Assembly (NCBI GenBank): GCA_010692425.1
Contig: JAAHHJ010000011.1
Coordinates: forward strand, 44,063 to 108,062
Direction: 5' to 3'
DNA length: 64,000 nucleotides
From: Symploca sp. SIO3C6
GTDB lineage: Bacteria > Cyanobacteriota > Cyanobacteriia > Cyanobacteriales > Coleofasciculaceae
Position numbers and translations under genes: made by a program. Of this stretch, positions 45,711-54,484 are shown piece after piece (the stretch's first letter is position 1; every line of letters starts with the position of its first letter). A model generated the notes under the pieces. The model ran no database searches. It saw only the letters and a program-made list of their open reading frames with translations, and was not told the DNA's origin.

Positions 45711-47396
45711 CTAATTAAGTAAGGAACCAGCAGTTTCGAGCTTGACATTCTCTCCCTTTACCAGAGTAACTGCCTGCCTAAGAGCTTCTGTACGATCCAC
45801 CAGCAGGTTCTTTGTAGGAATAAGTGCCAAAATGCCAAAGCGTTCTAGTCTCCGCTTAATACTACCAGTGGCACCAACGATAAACACTTGGCGACCCTTC
45901 TCGCAGGCTTCCTTAATGGCATTTTCTAGCGCCAGAGATGAGGTCACGCCTAACTTTGGCACATCGCTCAAGTCTACTATTAAGACATCGTGGTCTTCCA
46001 TGGCTGTGTGTTCTCGTGAGATTGCTTTAGCCACTCCAAAGATCATCGGACCACTTAAGTAGAATAGCAAAACACGACCTTCAGCTTCGGCGAGAAGTCG
46101 TTTTTCTTCTGGATTGAGAATAATTTCATCATCAGCATCTGTTATTGCCTTAACATCCTGAGACCGAAGTTCACTCAAACTTTCAATTGTCAAGATATTG
46201 GCAACGAAAACCCCAATCCCAACAGCAGCAATTAGGTCAACAAAGACGGTAAGGACAATCACCCCATACATAATCAAGGCTGTCTTCCACGAAACTTTGT
46301 GAGCGCGTTTGAGGAAGCCCCAATCGATAATGTTAATTCCCACCTTAAGGGCAATACCTGCCAGCACAGCCATCGGAATTGTTGCGGTTAAGGAGCTAGC
46401 TCCCAAAATCACAATCAGCAAAATCAGAGCACGGGTTAAGCCTGATAGGGCCGTGCGCCCTCCAGCCTGGATATTGACTACTGTACCCATGGTTGCCCCT
46501 GCACCAGCTATCCCGCCAAATAAGCCAGAAGCCAGGTTGCCTAGACCTTGACCAATTAATTCCTTGTTAGAATCGTGTTCGGTGCGAGTTAGGCTGTCGG
46601 CAACTACAGAGGTGAGTAGGGCATCAATACAGCCCAGCATGCCCAAAACTGCAGCATCGACGAACATCAACTGAAGTTGGTCTGGACTAAAGGCAGGTAG
46701 CTGTAAGCTGGGCAAACCGGCTGAAATTGCCCCAATCCTTCGGATATCTACATCTGAGAACAGGACTAGTGAAACTATTGTTCCTACAATTAGAGCAACT
46801 AACTGTGGGGGCACTAACCGCTTTAACTTGGATGGCATTAAAAAGAGGATAGCTATCGTCAAAACTCCTAAAGCGGTTTCTGCTGGATTAAGATTAGCTA
46901 GAAGCTGAGGCAAGTTTTGAACTGTACCGAGTACGCCACCCTTAGGACTAGCCTGTCCTAGAAAAGGCCCCAACTGTAGAATAATCAGAATTATGCCAAT
47001 CCCAGACATAAAACCGGATACCACTGTATAGGGCATTAAGGTAACGTACTTACCTAGCCGCAATGCGCCAAAGATGATTTGCAATACCCCAGCCATCATG
47101 ACTACGGTAAAAGCCATGGCTAGCCCGTTTTCTGGGTTAGCAGCAGTTAGGTTAGCAATGACTGCCGTCATCACTACCGTCATTGGACCAGTAGGTTCAG
47201 AAATTAAGGTTGGGGTGCCGCCGAAAAGTGCTGCAAATAAACCGACTAAAACTGCTCCCCAAAGGCCAGCACCGGCTCCGGCACCAGAGGCAACACCGAA
47301 GGCAAGAGCCATCGGTAGGGCAATGACTGCGGCAGTGACACCGCCAAAGACGTCACCACGCAGGTTGCGGAAATGGATACGATTGAATACTCGCAT
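45711..47396 (-). CDS. bicA: BicA, Na+-dependent bicarbonate transporter (SulP)
   Basis: 561 residues. Very similar in pattern to Synechococcus PCC 7002 BicA: start NRIHFRNLRGDVFGGVTAAV, GGTPTLISEPTGPMTVVMTAV, VADSLTRTEHDSNKELIGQG and GGIAGAGATMGTVVN. There is a membrane domain with 14 helices (about 15-400) and a C-terminal STAS domain (about 430-550, LSDVPKLGVTSSLALENAI). BicA imports bicarbonate with Na+ for the CO2-concentrating mechanism. ATG start. An NdhR/CcmR-type site lies about 150 bp upstream, suggesting low-CO2 control. Confidence 0.93.
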   Translation of the reverse strand: MRVFNRIHFRNLRGDVFGGVTAAVIALPMALAFGVASGAGAGAGLWGAVLVGLFAALFGGTPTLISEPTGPMTVVMTAVIANLTAANPENGLAMAFTVVMMAGVLQIIFGALRLGKYVTLMPYTVVSGFMSGIGIILIILQLGPFLGQASPKGGVLGTVQNLPQLLANLNPAETALGVLTIAILFLMPSKLKRLVPPQLVALIVGTIVSLVLFSDVDIRRIGAISAGLPSLQLPAFSPDQLQLMFVDAAVLGMLGCIDALLTSVVADSLTRTEHDSNKELIGQGLGNLASGLFGGIAGAGATMGTVVNIQAGGRTALSGLTRALILLIVILGASSLTATIPMAVLAGIALKVGINIIDWGFLKRAHKVSWKTALIMYGVIVLTVFVDLIAAVGIGVFVANILTIESLSELRSQDVKAITDADDEIILNPEEKRLLAEAEGRVLLFYLSGPMIFGVAKAISREHTAMEDHDVLIVDLSDVPKLGVTSSLALENAIKEACEKGRQVFIVGATGSIKRRLERFGILALIPTKNLLVDRTEALRQAVTLVKGENVKLETAGSLLN

Positions 47397-47814
47397 AAAC
47401 GTGCAACTATTGAACTGTGGGTTGTTTAACCTGGTAATAACTAAAAGTTAAGGCGAGATTAAGGAATAAATCTCGTCTGAGGTTTAGTTGAATTCTAAAG
47501 GAATTCTAAAGAAAATTTTCAAGAAGTTTTGAAGTCGGCTTTGATTAATAGACTTAAATCTATGTATTTGATAAATTCAATTACATTAAGTCTATAAAAT
47601 AGATTGTACCGTGTATTTGTCTATATTTTGTATTTAATTAAAAATTTATAAATTGATTCTTCTTATCAGATCGATTTGGCCTATTCCATGTTATGGAGAG
47701 GGAGTGCGATCGCTTTCTGCTAAAGTTCTCTGGTAGGAGGATGCCAGTTGCGTTCAATCCATAGCGCCCGTGCTTCAATTACATAATCATTTTCGGATTG
47801 CTTGCGCTTTTGTG
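47397..47814. other. bicA upstream region
   Basis: A 418-bp AT-rich region upstream of bicA. It contains the ATAG-N8-CTAT site and a longer inverted repeat, listed separately. Near 47720-47810 a minus-strand frame reads KRKQSENDYVIEARALWIER, a coherent peptide with no start, possibly scrap from the adjacent pentapeptide gene. Confidence 0.5.
47548..47563 (-). promoter_or_regulatory. NdhR/CcmR-type operator upstream of bicA
   Basis: The sequence ATAGACTTAAATCTAT fits exactly the ATAG-N8-CTAT consensus reported for the LysR-type regulator NdhR (CcmR), which represses inorganic-carbon uptake genes. It lies 152 bp upstream of the bicA start. A second arm TTAAGTCTAT (47586-47595) repeats the left half inverted, giving a larger dyad with ATAGACTTAA. 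Binding is inferred from motif and context. Confidence 0.7.
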
Positions 47815-48491
47815 TTATTGTGTATTGAGATAGTCCGGCAGTCTAGCTAAACCATGCGCTGAAATAATCTGTTCTTGCTTCAAATGGTGAGCTTTCCTGA
47901 AATCTGCCAAATGGATAAACGCTCCTTCCAGGTTTGTATCCAGGAGACTTGCTCCTGATAAGTCGGCTTGCCTAATGTCTGCCCCTTGTAACTGGGCGTC
48001 ACAAAGACGTGCACTTTGCAGGATAGCTAGTTTCATTAGTGAGTTTTGCAAGTTGGCGGAACTAAGCCAAGCTCCTTACTCTTATTAGCCGCGATCGCAC
48101 TTTTATTAAAAGTATTAAAAGCTTCCTCACGCTTTCCTGTGTAATAAAGATTAAAGACAACTCCTATCGCACCCAAAATTGCTACAAGAGTTGTGACAAA
48201 CTGTGCCCGAGAAACTCTAAGTTGCTCTTGGTAATTAAGATAGTTTTTTAATGTTTCTACTATTAGTAGATTAGAAAAGTTATCTTGCAACTCATTAGGC
48301 CAACCTACACCTAACCAAAATACAATGATAACTATCTTGGCAACAACAACCAAAATAATTATCGCTACTTCAACCTTCAAGCCATTACTTGATTTATCTG
48401 TTTTGTTTTCATCCAAGCTCATTAAGATTGATTGTAATTTAGTTCCGTCAGCCATAAACTCTAAGCAAGTCAGCACAAGAACAAATTTCAC
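47815..48491 (-). pseudogene. Membrane-anchored pentapeptide protein, probably frameshifted
   Basis: Two overlapping frames look like one gene. The upstream frame (48036-48491, GTG start) gives two hydrophobic helices (about 42-62 and 103-118) and ends KELGLVPPTCKTH. The other frame (47815-48051) carries pentapeptide repeats. Read on into the second frame, the joint gives AWLSSANLQNSLMKL, which continues the repeat pattern upstream of the apparent second ATG. A one-base indel near 48060 would restore a 220-residue protein. The GTGA overlap with the DUF29 gene indicates translational coupling. Two real genes are the alternative. Confidence 0.6.
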
Positions 48492-49006
48492 CGCCTACCC
48501 ATTTTCCAATCTTCCCCACCTGGTAGCTGAACTAAATAATTATCAATAATTGCTGGTAAAATCTTAGCCGAATATTCATATGTTAGATCAAGCAATCTCT
48601 GAGCAGTCATAATTATCTCTGTTCTATCTACCAACTCTGAAAGTTGAAAAGAATTATAAGCTCCATCCAAAACTTCCACACTTGCCGGACGAATTGCTAC
48701 CTCAATAGCCTCTTCTAGAAAAGACTCCCATTCATCTTGTTTAATGTAGTAAGACTTTTTATTATCTTTGAGATTTAATTTGTGAATTTGTCGGGTGGAA
48801 TCTGAAATTGAAGCTACCCAGGAATTAGTTAAACGCTGCTCAATTTGATTTTTAATTAAGTGCACTAGCATTCTGACCAGAAAAGACTCGATATTACGGA
48901 GGATTGCTTGTTTACTCATCCCCTCTAGTTCATCCACAATCGCTAGAGCATCTGCATAGCGTCCTTCTAAAATGCTAGTTCTCAGATCGATTAGTTCTTG
49001 AGTCAT
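48488..49006 (-). CDS. DUF29 family protein
   Basis: 172 residues, mostly helical and polar. The segment ILEGRYADALAIVDELEGMSKQAILRNIESFLVRMLVHLIK resembles the DUF29 family, common and multi-copy in cyanobacteria and of unknown function. Start is ATG. Its stop overlaps the GTG of the next (membrane-pentapeptide) gene by four bases. It lies about 100 bp downstream of the ATPase gene in the same direction. Confidence 0.7.
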   Translation of the reverse strand: MTQELIDLRTSILEGRYADALAIVDELEGMSKQAILRNIESFLVRMLVHLIKNQIEQRLTNSWVASISDSTRQIHKLNLKDNKKSYYIKQDEWESFLEEAIEVAIRPASVEVLDGAYNSFQLSELVDRTEIIMTAQRLLDLTYEYSAKILPAIIDNYLVQLPGGEDWKMGRR

Positions 49007-49107
49007 ATGCTACCTTCAAAGATAGGCGCTGATATGCAAAATATAGCATTGAGTCACCTCACATTTTATACTAGTCCCAAAGGCGATCACTCCTTAACGG
49101 CTCTGTA

Positions 49108-50328
49108 TCAACTCAGGCGCTGACGAAGCCACAAAGCAAACAGAGGCAGAGCCAATCGGTAGCCTTGCTCCGAACCATAAATCAAGCCTTTGTGCTGCAA
49201 ACCTGCGATCGCCCCTTGGAGAGAACCCCCTCTTGATAGACAATGCTTGTGAATGTAGCCTCGACTTTGCGGCTTGTTGGTAGGATCTAACGCCAGAGAC
49301 TCCAACAGATGTGCCTGATTAGCTGGAAGCAACATCAGTAATGACTCAAAGACCATTGATAAGTCAGCTAGCAATTCTTTGATTGCCTGCTGGACATGCC
49401 AATCACGAATTAGCCCGTCAGCAACTCGTACTGACTTTAGGCGTCGCACCAGTGCCGAAGCATCGCCGAAGTGTCCCTGCACCGCCTTGACAAAGATTTC
49501 CAGTGCTGGTGATCTTGGATCAAAGGTTAACCCTTCAGTATGCAAGACTTCAGTTACCCAAGCAGCAACAACATCGTCAACTAAGGGAGCTAGCTGCACG
49601 ATTTCCAAATTATTGCCCGGTTCCTGGGGATAAATACTAGCTTCTGCAATTGTTGCCACCAATACATAACTTACCTGAGTCTGACACTCTATCTCTTTTC
49701 TCAACAATTTTTCCCACACCCCATGACGATCCCATGAGCGGATGTGGGGGAAGCTTTCCAAAATCAGTACCATCCGTTCACCCGAAGATTCTGCTAACCT
49801 TTGCAGAAGAGCAAGTAATCCCTCAAATGCCCTCCATTGCTGCTCTTTGCTCTGCGTCCGAACAGTTTTGAGCCGCTGTTTGCTGCTTCCTTCATCTTTG
49901 AGGACAAATAATTCGGTAGCCTTGCTTTCAATCCACTCTCCCATTACAGTTTGAGCTGTTGCACTTGGAAACGCCTGGTCTATACTCTCGCACAATAGTT
50001 GCACGAAGCGTTGACCATCAGTAACCCGGATACAGTCAACCTCTAAGATTTTAACTCCAACTTCCCCTGCTGCCCGCCTGACTAAAGTCCGCCGTCCGCT
50101 TCCCGGAACTCCCACAATTAGCAAGTTACCATCACGGGCTAAAACTTGGGTAATTTGCTGGAATTGTGCTTGCCGCCCAACCAATTCAAATGGTGCCGAT
50201 AGATCCAAAAGATTCACGTGCTTAGTATCCCGATTCCGAGTGTCAAAACTTCCCTGAGGGACTCCTTCAAAAGTTGACGAATCCGGGTTGAGGTTAACTA
50301 TTGATTGAACATAAGTCGATTCTCTCAT
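49108..50328 (-). CDS. AAA/STAND-type ATPase
   Basis: 406 residues. The P-loop is LLIVGVPGSGRRTLVRRAA (about 69-87), preceded by FELVGRQAQFQQITQVL, the usual lead-in of ORC/STAND-type ATPases. The Walker B is probably RMVLILESFP (about 190), with Glu in place of the second acidic residue. The C-terminal 100 residues look like a winged-helix domain. The exact role is unknown; cyanobacterial homologues are called ATP-binding proteins. It is divergent from the Mrp operon with a shared 184-bp promoter region. Confidence 0.75.
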   Translation of the reverse strand: MRESTYVQSIVNLNPDSSTFEGVPQGSFDTRNRDTKHVNLLDLSAPFELVGRQAQFQQITQVLARDGNLLIVGVPGSGRRTLVRRAAGEVGVKILEVDCIRVTDGQRFVQLLCESIDQAFPSATAQTVMGEWIESKATELFVLKDEGSSKQRLKTVRTQSKEQQWRAFEGLLALLQRLAESSGERMVLILESFPHIRSWDRHGVWEKLLRKEIECQTQVSYVLVATIAEASIYPQEPGNNLEIVQLAPLVDDVVAAWVTEVLHTEGLTFDPRSPALEIFVKAVQGHFGDASALVRRLKSVRVADGLIRDWHVQQAIKELLADLSMVFESLLMLLPANQAHLLESLALDPTNKPQSRGYIHKHCLSRGGSLQGAIAGLQHKGLIYGSEQGYRLALPLFALWLRQRLS

Positions 50329-50399
50329 CCGCTATTGCCTTTGACCTCAAACCAAAAACTTGGTGTGGAATTAGTCTATAGTTTGCCTTGGCACTTTTC

Positions 50400-50453
50400 A
50401 ATAGTGTCAACATTTTATGGCACTATTAAAACGTGCTATATATTTTATAGCAC
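50400..50453. promoter_or_regulatory. Paired dyads in the mrp/ATPase divergent promoter
   Basis: Two neighbouring inverted repeats: AATAGTG (50400-50406) with CACTATT (50421-50427), and GTGCTAT (50433-50439) with ATAGCAC (50447-50453), the latter perfect with a 7-nt spacer. All four half-sites share the core (A/C)TA(T/G)-like sequence CACTAT/GCTAT. They lie 60-113 bp before mrpC. They suggest an operator array; the regulator is unknown. Confidence 0.5.
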
Positions 50454-50512
50454 CGTTTAAAAGTATCTTGCCATAAAGAAATAAGTTTTTTTTTTTCAAT
50501 AAAACAATTAAA

Positions 50513-50848
50513 ATGTTAGAAGCCTTAATCTTTGCCACAATATTGTGTGGATTTTTCGGAATTATCCTTAAAAAGAACTTGGTTATGAAAATCATCTCTA
50601 TGGATGTTATGAGCACGGGGGTGATTGCCTATTACGTGTTGGTGGCATCGCGAGATGGCTTGTTCACACCCATTGTTTCAAACCTCGAAAATAGGACTTA
50701 CTCTGATCCGGTTCCCCAGGCAGTTATTTTGACAGCGATTGTGATTGGCTTTTCAATTCAGGCTTTAATGCTAGTCGGTGTCATGAAGCTAGCACGGGAT
50801 AATCCAACCTTGGAAAGCAACCAGATCGAGAAAAATAATACGCCATGA
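50513..50848 (+). CDS. mrpC: Mrp antiporter subunit C
   Basis: 111 residues, MrpC/MnhC (NuoK-like) with three membrane helices (about 1-22, 28-50, 75-98). It is the first gene of the Mrp-type Na+/H+ antiporter operon. The ATG follows a T13-like tract with no clear ribosome-binding site. The stop overlaps the next start (ATGA). MnhC pairs with MnhD in the membrane. Confidence 0.87.
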   Translation: MLEALIFATILCGFFGIILKKNLVMKIISMDVMSTGVIAYYVLVASRDGLFTPIVSNLENRTYSDPVPQAVILTAIVIGFSIQALMLVGVMKLARDNPTLESNQIEKNNTP

Positions 50849-52278
50849 ATACCATTACGATTGCCTGGATCGCACTACCGCTATTTGTGGGATTCAGCAT
50901 TTATCTACTCCCAAAACTTGATAGATACCTGGCACTAGCCATTGCTATTGCTTCAGCCGGATATGCCTCACAGCTATTTCTCGAACCATCACCATTAAAG
51001 CTACAGCTACTAGATAATTTCGGTGTCATCTTAGTAGCAGATCACTTAAGTGGCTTTTTTATCTTGACCAATGCCCTGGTAACGGCAGCAGTTGTTTTCT
51101 ACTGTTGGCAAAGTGGTAAGACAGCTTTTTTCTATACGCAGACGATCATTTTACATGGCAGCGTCAATGCCGCTTTTATCTGCGCAGATTTCATCAGTTT
51201 ATACGTGGCATTAGAGGTAATTAGTATTGCCGCCTTTCTGTTAATTGCCTATCCTCGAACTGACCGCTCAATTTGGGTTGCCTTGCGCTATCTATTTGTC
51301 AGCAACACGGCAATGCTATTTTATCTGGTTGGCGCGGTTTTAGTCTATCAGGCAAATCATTCCTTTGCTTTTGAAGGTTTGCGCACAGCACCTCCGGAAG
51401 CCCTTGCCCTGATCTTTCTAGGGCTATTAGTAAAGGGGGGAATATTTGTCTCGGGATTGTGGTTACCATTGACTCACTCTGAATCGGAGACACCAGTATC
51501 GGCATTGCTGTCGGGGGTTGTAGTCAAAACTGGAGTCTTTCCACTAGTGCGTTGTGCTCTAATTATCGAGGAAATTGATCCTATAGTTAGGATATTCGGA
51601 GTGGGGACAGCACTTCTAGGAGTAGGCTATGCCGTATTTGAAAAAGATACCAAGCGTATGCTGGCGTTTCATACGATTTCGCAGTTAGGCTTCGTCCTCG
51701 CCGCACCTACAGTGGGGGGCTTTTACGCCATGGCTCATGGCTTAGTCAAATCGGCGCTCTTTTTGATCGCTGGTGTTTTGCCTAGCCGTAACCTCAAGGA
51801 ACTACAACATCAGCCAATTAATACCTCAATTTGGATTGCTCTAGCCATGGCTAGCTTCTCAATTTCTGGCTTTCCCTTATTATCAGGCTTTGGGGCAAAG
51901 GTATTGACGATGAAGAATTTACTGCCCTGGCAAGTTATCGGCATGAATGTTGCAGCTCTAGGAACAGCAATATCCTTTGCCAAATTCATCTTTCTGCCCC
52001 ATGGAGATGGCAAGCCAGAGAAGGTAAAGCCCGGTTTCTGGTTAGCGATGATACTTTTGATCGGTGGGCTGATTGCCGCCAATGGTGTCTACTACAAGGC
52101 ATATACCTTTGCCAATATTGTCAAACCCCTGGCAACCATCGGCCTGGGATGGTTGGCATATTTTTGGGTTTTTAAAAAATCTGTACTCAAGCTACCCCGT
52201 GTTATTGAGGAATTTGAACATCTAATCGGCGTGATGAGTTTGATGTTAATCCTACTCTTCTGGATGGTGTTTGCATGA
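50845..52278 (+). CDS. mrpD: Mrp antiporter subunit D
   Basis: 477 residues of the NuoN/NuoM-like antiporter class with about 14 membrane helices. Characteristic segments: VADHLSGFFILTNALV, YVALEVISIAAFLLIAYP (the essential Glu in TM5), LLVKGGIFVSGLWLPLTHSE and LAFHTISQLGF. It forms an ion-translocating subunit. ATGA overlaps join it to mrpC and mrpE. Many cyanobacterial operons carry a second D gene; only one is present here. Confidence 0.9.
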   Translation: MNTITIAWIALPLFVGFSIYLLPKLDRYLALAIAIASAGYASQLFLEPSPLKLQLLDNFGVILVADHLSGFFILTNALVTAAVVFYCWQSGKTAFFYTQTIILHGSVNAAFICADFISLYVALEVISIAAFLLIAYPRTDRSIWVALRYLFVSNTAMLFYLVGAVLVYQANHSFAFEGLRTAPPEALALIFLGLLVKGGIFVSGLWLPLTHSESETPVSALLSGVVVKTGVFPLVRCALIIEEIDPIVRIFGVGTALLGVGYAVFEKDTKRMLAFHTISQLGFVLAAPTVGGFYAMAHGLVKSALFLIAGVLPSRNLKELQHQPINTSIWIALAMASFSISGFPLLSGFGAKVLTMKNLLPWQVIGMNVAALGTAISFAKFIFLPHGDGKPEKVKPGFWLAMILLIGGLIAANGVYYKAYTFANIVKPLATIGLGWLAYFWVFKKSVLKLPRVIEEFEHLIGVMSLMLILLFWMVFA

Positions 52279-52667
52279 TTGGGCATTTAAATCTGATTTT
52301 ACGACTAGTTATCTGGTTTTTGCTTACTGCTAATTTGAGTGTGGCAAATATTATTATTGGCGTAGGTGTCGCACTCCTATTACCGGGACGCCCCAAAACT
52401 CCGGAAGCATTAAAAGATTGGCTGCGTGTGCTTGGTGAAGTCATAGTAGCGATTCCCCAGGCATATTTTGAAGCATTTGAAATCATGCTCCGTCCCCATA
52501 AATACGAAGATGTGATTATGGAACGAGTCAAACCTCAAAGGACGCCTGGGCTGATTTTCCTGGATATATTCCTAATCACTTTTACACCAAAGACTGTTGT
52601 TTTGAAATACCACGAAGATGGCAGGTACGAAGTACACCGGGTTCGACGGAGGAAAAAGCGGTCATGA
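52275..52667 (+). CDS. mrpE: Mrp antiporter subunit E
   Basis: 130 residues, MnhE-like, with two N-terminal membrane helices. The later part (YEDVIMERVKPQRTPGLIFLDIFLITFTPKTVVLKY) matches the soluble domain of MrpE. Overlaps by ATGA at both ends with mrpD and mrpF. Confidence 0.85.
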   Translation: MIGHLNLILRLVIWFLLTANLSVANIIIGVGVALLLPGRPKTPEALKDWLRVLGEVIVAIPQAYFEAFEIMLRPHKYEDVIMERVKPQRTPGLIFLDIFLITFTPKTVVLKYHEDGRYEVHRVRRRKKRS

Positions 52668-52915
52668 ACCTAATTTTAATTGCCATGATTCTGGCTCTGC
52701 TCATCCCCATTTATGAGGCTTGGCAAGATGATGATATTTGGCAAAAAATGTTGGCATTCGCCAGTATCGCTACGAAGACATCAATCATGATTCTAGTAGT
52801 ATCTGTCTTGCGCGACGATTGGATGATTGGTGTTGTCGGAGTGATCATTCTAAGTGTGGGGGATGCCGGATTCATGCTTTTAGCACACTTAATCAAACGA
52901 ATGGGAGATATATGA
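52664..52915 (+). CDS. mrpF: Mrp antiporter subunit F
   Basis: 83 residues with three membrane helices, MnhF-like. The stop overlaps the mrpG ATG at 52912-52915. The second helix (KMLAFASIATKTSIMILVVSVL) carries the family's lysine/threonine pattern. Confidence 0.82.
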   Translation: MNLILIAMILALLIPIYEAWQDDDIWQKMLAFASIATKTSIMILVVSVLRDDWMIGVVGVIILSVGDAGFMLLAHLIKRMGDI

Positions 52916-53190
52916 TCAATACGCTTAGTTACACTTGCATAATTGTTGGCATCTTCTTCTGGTTTTGGGGAACCTTTCCCCTGCTCGGCAATCGCTCGGT
53001 ATTATTCAAGCTACATAGTCTTTCGGTTTCAGATACCCTTGGCTCGATAAGTATTATCGTGGGACTGCTCCTGAAGATGCCCAATGAATGGCCACTGCTG
53101 ATTTTCGCCATTATCTCCTTGGCAATCTGGAGTACGGTGCTGGGGTATGTTTTAGCTTACTGCTCTAGTAGTGGGGTTAGCCATGACTGA
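52912..53190 (+). CDS. mrpG: Mrp antiporter subunit G
   Basis: 92 residues. The MnhG pattern is GTFPLLGNRSVLFKLHSLSVSDTLGSISIIVGLLL, with three helices. The start ATG at 52912 overlaps mrpF, so the much longer upstream frame is not used. Confidence 0.85.
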   Translation: MINTLSYTCIIVGIFFWFWGTFPLLGNRSVLFKLHSLSVSDTLGSISIIVGLLLKMPNEWPLLIFAIISLAIWSTVLGYVLAYCSSSGVSHD

Positions 53191-53806
53191 TAACTATATC
53201 TATGTCATTATTGCCCTACTGCCTTTGTCCGCTTGCATGCTGGTATTTCAGGTCAATCCATACCATGCTCTGGTAATTCGCGGCATACTGGGGGCGGTGG
53301 CGGCATTGGTTTATGCAGTTTTGGGGGCAGCTGATGTTGCTTTGACTGAAGCCTTGGTGGGTACGATGCTTGCAATTACTCTTTATGCAGTGGCGGCACG
53401 TTCATCACTAACCATGCGTCTTGGTGTGCTTCAAAATGAGGAAATTGAGCTAGATAGCGATTCTATAGCAGATGGCAAGGCCAAACAGCATTTTGTGCAA
53501 TTGAAGGATGACTTAAAAACAATTCTTAGTAAACACTATATGCGGCTTGAGCTTGTGCCCTATACAGATAGGCAAACCTTGCAGCAGGCACTGATGGACA
53601 AAGAAGTTCATGCGACTTGTATCCGAGATGAGCGATCGCCACAGGATAATCAAAAGCAGTTAGGGTATGAGTTCTCAACCCAACCCTATCACACTCAGAC
53701 AAGGGTTCAACGCCTTTATGAGATCATGCAAACTGAACTAGCCTCACCAGCAGTAACAACCTTGACTTATGTAAAGGCACCAGAGATTGCGGAGCATTAT
53801 AAATGA
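53183..53806 (+). CDS. Mrp subunit A-like, short form (DUF4040/MbhD-type)
   Basis: About 207 residues. The first 90 residues (ALVIRGILGAVAALVYAVLGAADVALTEALVGTMLAITLYAVAARSS) match the MbhD/DUF4040 part at the C-terminal end of MrpA, with the VALTEA motif. The next 115 residues are soluble and unassigned (KAKQHFVQLKDDLKTILSKHY). The large MrpA antiporter domain is absent, as reported for cyanobacterial Mrp systems. I chose the ATG at 53183 (8-bp overlap with mrpG); a GTG at 53171 is also open. Confidence 0.8.
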   Translation: MTDNYIYVIIALLPLSACMLVFQVNPYHALVIRGILGAVAALVYAVLGAADVALTEALVGTMLAITLYAVAARSSLTMRLGVLQNEEIELDSDSIADGKAKQHFVQLKDDLKTILSKHYMRLELVPYTDRQTLQQALMDKEVHATCIRDERSPQDNQKQLGYEFSTQPYHTQTRVQRLYEIMQTELASPAVTTLTYVKAPEIAEHYK

Positions 53807-54465
53807 AATGGGTTTACATTGCATCAGGGATAGCGTTGTTTATCAAATTCCTGATTTTTCCAAATCCGGCGGCAGATTTATCAGATATCTCGATCGTTGA
53901 ATCAGTTGTACAAGATACTGGGGTATCCAATGCGGTTTCGGGTATCATTTTTCGGAATCGGCTTTATGATACCGTCTTTGAAGTGGTGGTATTTTCGCTC
54001 GCGATTATGGGAGCAAAGTTTCTCTTAGCAGATGAAAAGCCATTCTGCACAATCTATCAATTTACAGATCAACCATCTATTGTGCTAGCACGTTTGGGAG
54101 CAACTATTGCTGCTTTAGTAGGTATCGAGCTAGCGATTCGGGGGCATTTGAGTCCTGGTGGTGGTTTTGCTGCTGGGGTGGCAGGCGGCACAGCGATTGG
54201 TCTTGTGGCAATCACCTCATCATCGCAGTGGATGCAGGCAGTCTATCAGCGCTGGCACGCTGCTACTTGGGAAAAAGTTTCAGTTCTAACTTTTATTGTA
54301 CTGGCGGTTATAACTCTAGTGGGAGTAGAATTTCCTCATGGGGAGTTGGGCGCACTGATCAGTGGTGGGGTTATTCCTTTACTTAACATCCTGGTTGCAG
54401 TAAAAGTTGCTTTGGGTTCGTGGGCAGTTATTTTGGTGTTTATTCATTATCGGGGATTGTTGTGA
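53803..54465 (+). CDS. mrpB: Mrp antiporter subunit B
   Basis: 220 residues. The MnhB domain has ATIAALVGIELAIRGHLSPGGGFAAGVAGGTAIGLVAI, the conserved GHLSPGGGFQ-type motif. An extra 80-residue N-terminal part (with one helix and FRNRLYDTVFEVVVFSLAIMGAKFLLA) is like the other cyanobacterial short-form MrpB. ATGA overlap with the previous gene. It is the last gene of the operon. Confidence 0.88.
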   Translation: MKWVYIASGIALFIKFLIFPNPAADLSDISIVESVVQDTGVSNAVSGIIFRNRLYDTVFEVVVFSLAIMGAKFLLADEKPFCTIYQFTDQPSIVLARLGATIAALVGIELAIRGHLSPGGGFAAGVAGGTAIGLVAITSSSQWMQAVYQRWHAATWEKVSVLTFIVLAVITLVGVEFPHGELGALISGGVIPLLNILVAVKVALGSWAVILVFIHYRGLL

Positions 54466-54484
54466 TCGAGCGGAGCTTGGATAA

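Noticed and set aside
52738-52911. N-terminal extension of MrpG
   Set aside because: The extension is the out-of-frame reading of mrpF; the real start at 52912 overlaps the mrpF stop by ATGA.
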